A DNA stretch of 9,161 nt from Lentimicrobiaceae bacterium (lineage in GTDB: Bacteria; Bacteroidota; Bacteroidia; Bacteroidales; WCHB1-69). The stretch covers positions 1 through 9,161 of the forward strand of contig WQWP01000086.1 of NCBI GenBank assembly GCA_009787485.1, given 5' to 3'. Shown in pieces: positions 4,191 to 9,161 of the stretch. The position numbers were made by a program, and so were the translations under genes. The notes under the pieces were generated by a model. That model saw only the letters and a list, made by a program, of their open reading frames with translations. It made no database searches and had not been told where the DNA came from. How positions within the stretch are numbered: the stretch's first letter is position 1; each line of letters begins with the position of its first letter.

Positions 4191-7082
4191 ATGAAAAAAA
4201 CAATTTTTTTTATCATTGCATTAGCTTTATCCACTTCTTTGCCGGCGCAAGTAAAAGTGAATAAAGAAAAACATCAAGCCGTTCCTGTAAACATGGAACA
4301 AAACAAATGCTACACCGGTTTTGAGCAGCATGAGGATGTTGTTTCCCAACCCGGCCCAAATAAGATAGTACCCCCAACCGATCAGTTCTACGAATGGATT
4401 GGCCTAACTCATTTCAACTTAGCTACCAATAGAAACTCTCGAAATACTATTGGTTTTAAACCCAAATCTACAGTGGGAGCAGCCGTTTGGACTACAGCAA
4501 TCAATGAACAGATGTCGAGGGGAACAGGTATTAATTATTATAATTATTCCGCAGCTCATGGAAGTTTTTGGGGTGACGTACAGCCTGGGGATGAGAGAAT
4601 TGAAACCGAAAGAACAGGATGGGGAATACACGGTTTTACCAACCAGGGAGAAATTGTAGTTGCACATAATGCTCTTTCGAGCATTGGAGGAGGGCTTGTT
4701 GTTAACACAAGAAACATAGCCGGAGAAGGAATTTGGAACGAATATACTCTTTTAGGGCCACAATATCTAATAACAGGAACACCTACTACCTCTATTCTTT
4801 GGCCCACTATGGCAACTCATAAAAACACCGTGCATATAGTTTGTGTTACAGAGCAATGGCCAGCATCTATTGCGTATCCACCAAATTATGAGCCTGATCC
4901 GGATGCTCATCCTCACGGATATCTCGGTTTCTCAACACTTCCATTGTATTACCGCTCAACGGATGGCGGGCAAACCTGGGAAACACCTAGAGATTTTAGA
5001 GAATACGGAATGACCAATTTTGAATGTTTCAGAGTTACAGGCGATAGTTATGTGCTTGCCGTAAGAGAGAATCATGTAGTGTTTCTCTATCATGATAAAA
5101 GTGGATTCATCAACTATATGGAATCAAAAGACGGAGGAGATACGTGGGTAAAGAAAACCGTATATGATTGTGGTTGGGAGTTCGCTCAAAACGCTGATGT
5201 AGAACCAAGATTGGTACCTAGTACTGCTGCTGCTTTCATTGATGAAGATCATAAAGTGCATGTGATTTTTAGCACTCAATGTTGGGTAAAGATTGCAGGT
5301 ACAGAATATTATTTCGCCGGTACCCCAACAGGTATGATATATTGGAATGATGCTCATGAGCCTATCAATTGGCAAGAGATTAGAGGATGGCTAGATGGAA
5401 ATACTTTAGTAGATTGGAATTGGGAGGAATACCCCATGTATCTTACACTTCCCTCTGTACTTGGGTTTGATCAGTTCTACAGATGGTCATTAGGTCCGAT
5501 TACTAATTTAGGAGCATTCAACAACAACGGATGGGTAATCTTTCCGAGAGTTATGGCTAAAGATGGAAGAGTGTATCTTTCTTATCAAGCTCCTTTAGAG
5601 TGGCCTTTATCTGCGGGAGAGTATTTTTATAGAGGCATATTTATGACTGTTTCTGAAGATAATGGCGAAACTTGGGATGTGCAAAATAATACCAGCTGGA
5701 TATCTTATCAACCTGAATTATTCCGGGTTAATTGGAACGCATATCAAGAACCTGTATATGATCCTTATGAGAATGCCTGGTATTGGGATCCCAGTTCTGT
5801 TATTGTACAAACAAGAACTGAAAATGCTTATCCATCAATGAGCTATAATTATAAAGGAAATCTGTTCATGTTACAATGGTTCCATCAGGAGGCTCCTTTC
5901 AGTCAACCCGCCGGTCTCTCACATGATCCCGCTTTGGTATTTGCTTTTACTCACGATTTAAGGAATATTCCGGCCTATAAAAATATTCGGGAAATTTATA
6001 AAGGATTGTGGAACGGTTATGACTACACCATTGACCTTCCTCCGGATGCTTGTGAAAGACCTGTTGAACTTACCGGAACATGTAGTGGCAATGACGCTGT
6101 GATTAATTGGGAAGCACCTGATTATATTTCAGCGCCTTTATTGGGGTATAATATTTTCCTCAATGGAGAGATGATCAACGAATCGCTAATTACGGAAACC
6201 CATTTTGTGGATGAAGATCTTGAATTTGGAATACCCTATCACTATAGCGTATCTGCGGTATATCAAAATTGCGAATCAAGTTCAACCTATCCGCTTACTA
6301 TTATGCTTGCATGTGAAACACCGGTAGAACTTTCGGGAAGCGTTTATGAAAACGAGGTCGTTCTCTCATGGAAAAAACCGGCAAATAATTACTGCTTATT
6401 AGGTTATAATATTTATAGAGATGGAGATAAGATTAATGAATCGCTAATTACCGATACAGATTATACAGATGAAAACCTTACCCCCGGAACATATCTGTAT
6501 CAAGTTTCTGCGATATATGAATTTTGCGAATCGGAATTAACCGATGGTGTGAGTCTTATTGTGCTTGCATGTGAAACACCGGTAGAGCTTTCCGGAACAG
6601 ATAACGAAAACACAGCCATTATTTCATGGAACGAGCCGGAAAATATTGATGGCGTTTTATTAGGATATAATATTTATCGCGATGACGTAATGATTAATAT
6701 ATTACCAATTAAAGTTCGGGAATATATGGATGAAGGACTTGAAAACGGCATCTATCTCTATCAGGTTTCTGCTATTTATGAGCATTGCGAATCGGAATTA
6801 ACCGATACTGTGAGTGTTGAGATTACTGTAGGCATCAATGATTTTACAATAGCCTCTTTCAATATTTACCCAAATCCAACTACAGGCAATGTTACTTTTA
6901 AAGGCGCCGGACTTAACCGCGTTGAAATTTTTGAAATACAAGGCCGTAAATTAGCAGGGTATGAAAATGTGAATGGCATTTTGCAAATCAATGTAAGCCA
7001 ATATACAAACGGAATCTATTTTATAAAAATGTATTCAGATGATCATCAAATAGTAACTAAACGATTAATAATTTTAAAATAA
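4191..7082 (+). CDS. Secreted sialidase-like (Asp-box) propeller protein with three Fn3-like repeats and T9SS sorting domain
   Basis: This is a 963-residue secreted or surface protein. A signal peptide (MKKTIFFIIALALSTSLPAQ) fixes the start at 4191; an earlier GTG at 4131 in frame overlaps yggS and adds a meaningless leader. Residues of about 50-600 carry three Asp-box (BNR) motifs of the S-x-D-x-G-x-x-W type: STDGGQTW (256-263), SKDGGDTW (312-319) and SEDNGETW (488-495). These indicate a sialidase-type beta-propeller. I could not identify a sialidase FRIP motif or an arginine triad, so enzymatic activity is unproven. Three Fn3-like repeats follow (620-706, 707-792, 793-about 877). The last 83 residues are a type A T9SS sorting domain (FNIYPNPTTGNV, ending in RLIILK), so the protein should cross the outer membrane by T9SS and be released or surface-anchored. 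The peptidase gene starts 1 nt downstream. Substrate or ligand is unknown. Confidence 0.85.
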   Translation: MKKTIFFIIALALSTSLPAQVKVNKEKHQAVPVNMEQNKCYTGFEQHEDVVSQPGPNKIVPPTDQFYEWIGLTHFNLATNRNSRNTIGFKPKSTVGAAVWTTAINEQMSRGTGINYYNYSAAHGSFWGDVQPGDERIETERTGWGIHGFTNQGEIVVAHNALSSIGGGLVVNTRNIAGEGIWNEYTLLGPQYLITGTPTTSILWPTMATHKNTVHIVCVTEQWPASIAYPPNYEPDPDAHPHGYLGFSTLPLYYRSTDGGQTWETPRDFREYGMTNFECFRVTGDSYVLAVRENHVVFLYHDKSGFINYMESKDGGDTWVKKTVYDCGWEFAQNADVEPRLVPSTAAAFIDEDHKVHVIFSTQCWVKIAGTEYYFAGTPTGMIYWNDAHEPINWQEIRGWLDGNTLVDWNWEEYPMYLTLPSVLGFDQFYRWSLGPITNLGAFNNNGWVIFPRVMAKDGRVYLSYQAPLEWPLSAGEYFYRGIFMTVSEDNGETWDVQNNTSWISYQPELFRVNWNAYQEPVYDPYENAWYWDPSSVIVQTRTENAYPSMSYNYKGNLFMLQWFHQEAPFSQPAGLSHDPALVFAFTHDLRNIPAYKNIREIYKGLWNGYDYTIDLPPDACERPVELTGTCSGNDAVINWEAPDYISAPLLGYNIFLNGEMINESLITETHFVDEDLEFGIPYHYSVSAVYQNCESSSTYPLTIMLACETPVELSGSVYENEVVLSWKKPANNYCLLGYNIYRDGDKINESLITDTDYTDENLTPGTYLYQVSAIYEFCESELTDGVSLIVLACETPVELSGTDNENTAIISWNEPENIDGVLLGYNIYRDDVMINILPIKVREYMDEGLENGIYLYQVSAIYEHCESELTDTVSVEITVGINDFTIASFNIYPNPTTGNVTFKGAGLNRVEIFEIQGRKLAGYENVNGILQINVSQYTNGIYFIKMYSDDHQIVTKRLIILK
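6048..6824 (+). repeat. Three tandem Fn3-coding repeats (about 260 bp each)
   Basis: In-frame repeats start at 6048, 6309 and 6567, each at an Ala-Cys-Glu codon triplet followed by (T/R)PVEL. Each encodes LLGYNI(F/Y), then an NES or NIL region, and ends with SA(V/I)Y-x-x-CES. DNA similarity is locally very high: 6305-6334 and 6563-6592 differ at one base, 6524-6545 and 6785-6806 are identical, and 6180-6193 equals 6438-6451. This points to fairly recent intragenic duplication or gene conversion, strongest between repeats 2 and 3. Confidence 0.85.
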
Positions 7083-7083
7083 C

Positions 7084-9036
7084 ATGAAAAAACTTATCCT
7101 AATTTGTTGTAGCTTTTTTTGCTTAACCTTATCAGCACAGCAACCGATTAACAACAAGGGCAACCGCAACCAGTCTTACCCCGTAATTACGGAAACCAAA
7201 CCCGAAGTGGTTCAATTAATTAACCAAGTTGACGAAGCAACTATTGAAAGTCATATCCGGTATATGCAGCAGTTTTTCAGAGTGTCCACCTCGCCGGCTG
7301 CATTAACCGTGCAAAATTGGATGATTGACCATTTTGAATCTTATGGATACGAAGATATATCTGTCCATAAATTTTATATCAATTCTCAACTCATGGAGGC
7401 CGGCAATGTAGTGGTGGTTAAAAAAGGAACCGAATTTCCTGATGAATACATCATGATTACCTCGCATTACGACCATTCGAGTTGGGATTATGTGAGTGGG
7501 CCCGGCGCCGACGACAATGCTTCGGGAACTGCCGGCGTGTTGGAATGCGCGCGCCTGCTCCAAAATTTCGACACCAAGCGCTCCATTATGTTCGTGCCTT
7601 TCAGCGGAGAAGAGTTTTGGATGCTGGGTAGCTTGCCTTTTGCCAAAAAATGTGCCTCAGAAAACATGAACATTATCGCCCATTTTAATATGGATATGAT
7701 TGGCTGGTTTCCACCCGGAAACCCCAATACCATAATGGCATCGGGGCATTCCTATATTTCCGAAACACTTTTTAATTACTATCATCAGGTGGCAAACCTT
7801 TATGTGCCTGCTATTCCTACCATTCGGTTAAGTGATGGCGACAGCTACGGCGGCGACCACATGCCTTTTAATATGTATGAATATCCTTCGTTGTATATTG
7901 GGGATATTGAATATCATGACCTGCACCCTTGCTATCATAAAATGTGCGATACGATTGGGCCCTATCAAGTGGGGGTGAATTGCGGCGTAAATCGTTTAGA
8001 TTTGGCAAGAGCTTTTGTGCAGGCTACGTTGTCTGCAGCCGCCGAGTTGGCAAATGCGTGGCTGCCTCCGCAAAACCTGAGCGCATGCGTGGGAATGAAT
8101 CATATTAAAGTATCCTGGGATCACGCCGGCGACTACACTTTTTACAAAGTATATAGAAACGATATGTTTTTAGATGTGATTGCAGAAAATTTTTATATAG
8201 ATAACAATGTGGAAGTTGGAAATAAATACGAATATTATGTAATCGCCATGAATTGTGAGAACAGAGATATGAGCGCGCCCTCCAACAAAGACGAAGTGGT
8301 GTTTGTTGAGCCTTTGCAACTGCCCTATTTTAACAATTTTAGCGCAAACAAGAACGGCTTTGAGCAAAGCAACTGGGTTCTCAGAAATGTAAGCGGAACA
8401 AGTTCACTCTGTAATACTGCAGGGAGCAGTTCTTTTTCCGATAACTATTTGTCGCTTGCTGAATTAAATTGGTTCCCAATCCCTGCGAATACCGAAAATA
8501 TCACCGTTCGTTTTAAATGGCAAGGCACGCTCAACGGAATATGGCAGAATGCAGGGCTTCATTTTGAAGTTACAAACGATAGAAAAACCTGGCATAAATT
8601 AGCTTATATTTCAAGCAACGCTATGGGTTGGAAAAGTTGTCAATTTTCACTCAATGAATTTATTGGCAGCGATTTTTGCCAGGTGCGTTTCCGATTGGAG
8701 AGCAGCGGCGCGCAAAATCAATACGGACAAAAAATAGGATATATTACGGATGTTGAAATTGATTTCAATCCTGTTTTCGGCATTCAACAACCGGAACCTA
8801 GCTATTTTAAAGATTTGGTAATAGCGCCCAATCCTACCACAGGTTTTGTAAATATCACTACTTTTCAAGAACTACCTTATCAGGTTTCTGTTTTTAATAT
8901 GACCGGACAACGCGTTTTTCAACAAGACAGTTTTCAAGATGGAAATTTGAATTTATCCGGCTTACAAAGTGGCGCTTATATAGTTAGAGTGGCGTTCCAC
9001 AATCATAGTATTTCGAGAAAATTGGTGATACAGTAA
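7084..9036 (+). CDS. Secreted M28-family zinc peptidase with Fn3-like, jelly-roll-like and T9SS sorting domains
   Basis: This is a 650-residue secreted metallopeptidase. The signal peptide covers about residues 1-18 (ending LTLSA). The M28 domain (about 40-320) shows the full di-zinc site: His128 and Asp130 in SHYDH, bridging Asp143 in GADDNASG, general base Glu176 and ligand Glu177 in SGEEFW, Asp204 in NMDMIG, and His285 in CYHKMCDT. M28 enzymes are mostly aminopeptidases, so cleavage of N-terminal residues from peptides outside the cell is likely; specificity is not readable. An Fn3-like domain (about 327-408) is followed by a jelly-roll or MAM-like beta-rich region (about 410-563) and a type A T9SS sorting domain (about 572-650, with APNPTTGF). 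The ATG is 1 nt after the stop of the propeller gene, so the two are one transcriptional unit. All catalytic residues are present, so the enzyme should be active. Confidence 0.92.
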   Translation: MKKLILICCSFFCLTLSAQQPINNKGNRNQSYPVITETKPEVVQLINQVDEATIESHIRYMQQFFRVSTSPAALTVQNWMIDHFESYGYEDISVHKFYINSQLMEAGNVVVVKKGTEFPDEYIMITSHYDHSSWDYVSGPGADDNASGTAGVLECARLLQNFDTKRSIMFVPFSGEEFWMLGSLPFAKKCASENMNIIAHFNMDMIGWFPPGNPNTIMASGHSYISETLFNYYHQVANLYVPAIPTIRLSDGDSYGGDHMPFNMYEYPSLYIGDIEYHDLHPCYHKMCDTIGPYQVGVNCGVNRLDLARAFVQATLSAAAELANAWLPPQNLSACVGMNHIKVSWDHAGDYTFYKVYRNDMFLDVIAENFYIDNNVEVGNKYEYYVIAMNCENRDMSAPSNKDEVVFVEPLQLPYFNNFSANKNGFEQSNWVLRNVSGTSSLCNTAGSSSFSDNYLSLAELNWFPIPANTENITVRFKWQGTLNGIWQNAGLHFEVTNDRKTWHKLAYISSNAMGWKSCQFSLNEFIGSDFCQVRFRLESSGAQNQYGQKIGYITDVEIDFNPVFGIQQPEPSYFKDLVIAPNPTTGFVNITTFQELPYQVSVFNMTGQRVFQQDSFQDGNLNLSGLQSGAYIVRVAFHNHSISRKLVIQ

Positions 9037-9040
9037 GGGC

Positions 9041-9161
9041 TTAATAATCTAACACACACCTCACGCTCAGCCTGTCTATTTTAAGATTGAGCCCGCCCTG
9101 AATCATATTACAGTAATAGCTAAATGCATAAGAACTTGCAGTTTCTTGGGATTGGTTATCA
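9041..9161 (-). CDS. C-terminal fragment of a FISUMP-domain protein (5' end outside the window)
   Basis: The minus strand reads open from the window edge to a TAA at 9043-9041 and gives 39 residues. They contain SSYAFSYYCNMI and end with DRLSVRCVLDY. A final SVRCV-x-D after a Ser/Tyr-rich, Asn-containing stretch is how I recall the end of the Fibrobacter succinogenes major paralogous domain (FISUMP, TIGR02145). Such proteins are usually secreted or lipid-anchored surface proteins of unknown function in Bacteroidota and Fibrobacterota. The gene converges on the peptidase gene with only 4 nt between the stop codons, leaving no room for a terminator between them. The fragment is short, so the family call rests on the terminal motif only; it could be a chance open frame, but the motif and the tight stop-to-stop packing argue against that. 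Confidence 0.65.
   Translation of the reverse strand, partial: DNQSQETASSYAFSYYCNMIQGGLNLKIDRLSVRCVLDY

Noticed and set aside
4191..4211. A7 and T8 homopolymers in the signal-peptide codons as a phase-variation switch
   Set aside because: The tracts encode an ordinary KKTIFF signal-peptide start and are not long enough to stand out in an AT-rich genome.
4191..7082. Calling the propeller protein a true sialidase (nanH)
   Set aside because: Asp-boxes occur in many non-sialidase propellers, and I could not find the catalytic arginine triad or FRIP motif.

Overview
The window looks like the chromosome of a Bacteroidota bacterium, most likely Bacteroidales or a close relative. Four things point there: an ExbD-ExbD pair preceded by a small membrane protein, two secreted proteins with type IX secretion system (T9SS) type A C-terminal sorting domains (YPNP/APNP motifs), -7 promoter boxes of the TAnnTTTG type, and AT-rich leaders mostly without strong Shine-Dalgarno sites. 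The taxon is inferred from these traits, not from a database match.

Layout. (1) Positions 1-1948 (+) hold the end of an energy-transduction operon: a 5'-truncated membrane protein of unknown function, then two different ExbD/TolR-family proteins, closed by a clear hairpin plus T-tract terminator (about 1968-1998). An ExbB/TolQ proton channel gene would be expected just upstream, outside the window. (2) Positions 2044-2601 (+) encode the F1Fo ATP synthase delta subunit (atpH) as a lone gene with no atpF or atpA beside it. A G-rich tandem heptamer array and an AT-rich tandem octamer array follow it. (3) Positions 2708-4147 (+) hold a PspC-domain membrane stress protein and a YggS/PLPBP-family PLP-binding protein, separated by a 7-bp perfect hairpin. 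The YggS C-terminus looks frameshifted. (4) Positions 4191-9036 (+) are a two-gene unit for secreted T9SS cargo with a 1-nt gap: a 963-aa protein with sialidase-type Asp-boxes and three Fn3-like repeats, and a 650-aa M28 zinc peptidase with an Fn3-like and a jelly-roll-like domain. (5) At 9041-9161 on the minus strand is the tail of a converging gene whose last residues match the end of the Fibrobacter succinogenes major paralogous (FISUMP) domain.

The genes fall into cell-envelope energetics (ExbD, AtpH), envelope stress and cofactor housekeeping (PspC, YggS), and surface or secreted proteins (the T9SS pair and perhaps the FISUMP protein). No single gene cluster spans the window. No tRNA, rRNA, CRISPR array, insertion sequence or phage gene was seen, and no gene-free stretch exceeds about 110 bases. 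I see no convincing novel defence or biosynthetic system. The most worthwhile leads are the isolated atpH, the uncharacterised protein of the ExbD operon, the secreted propeller/peptidase pair with recently duplicated Fn3 repeats, the heptamer array, and the altered YggS C-terminus.
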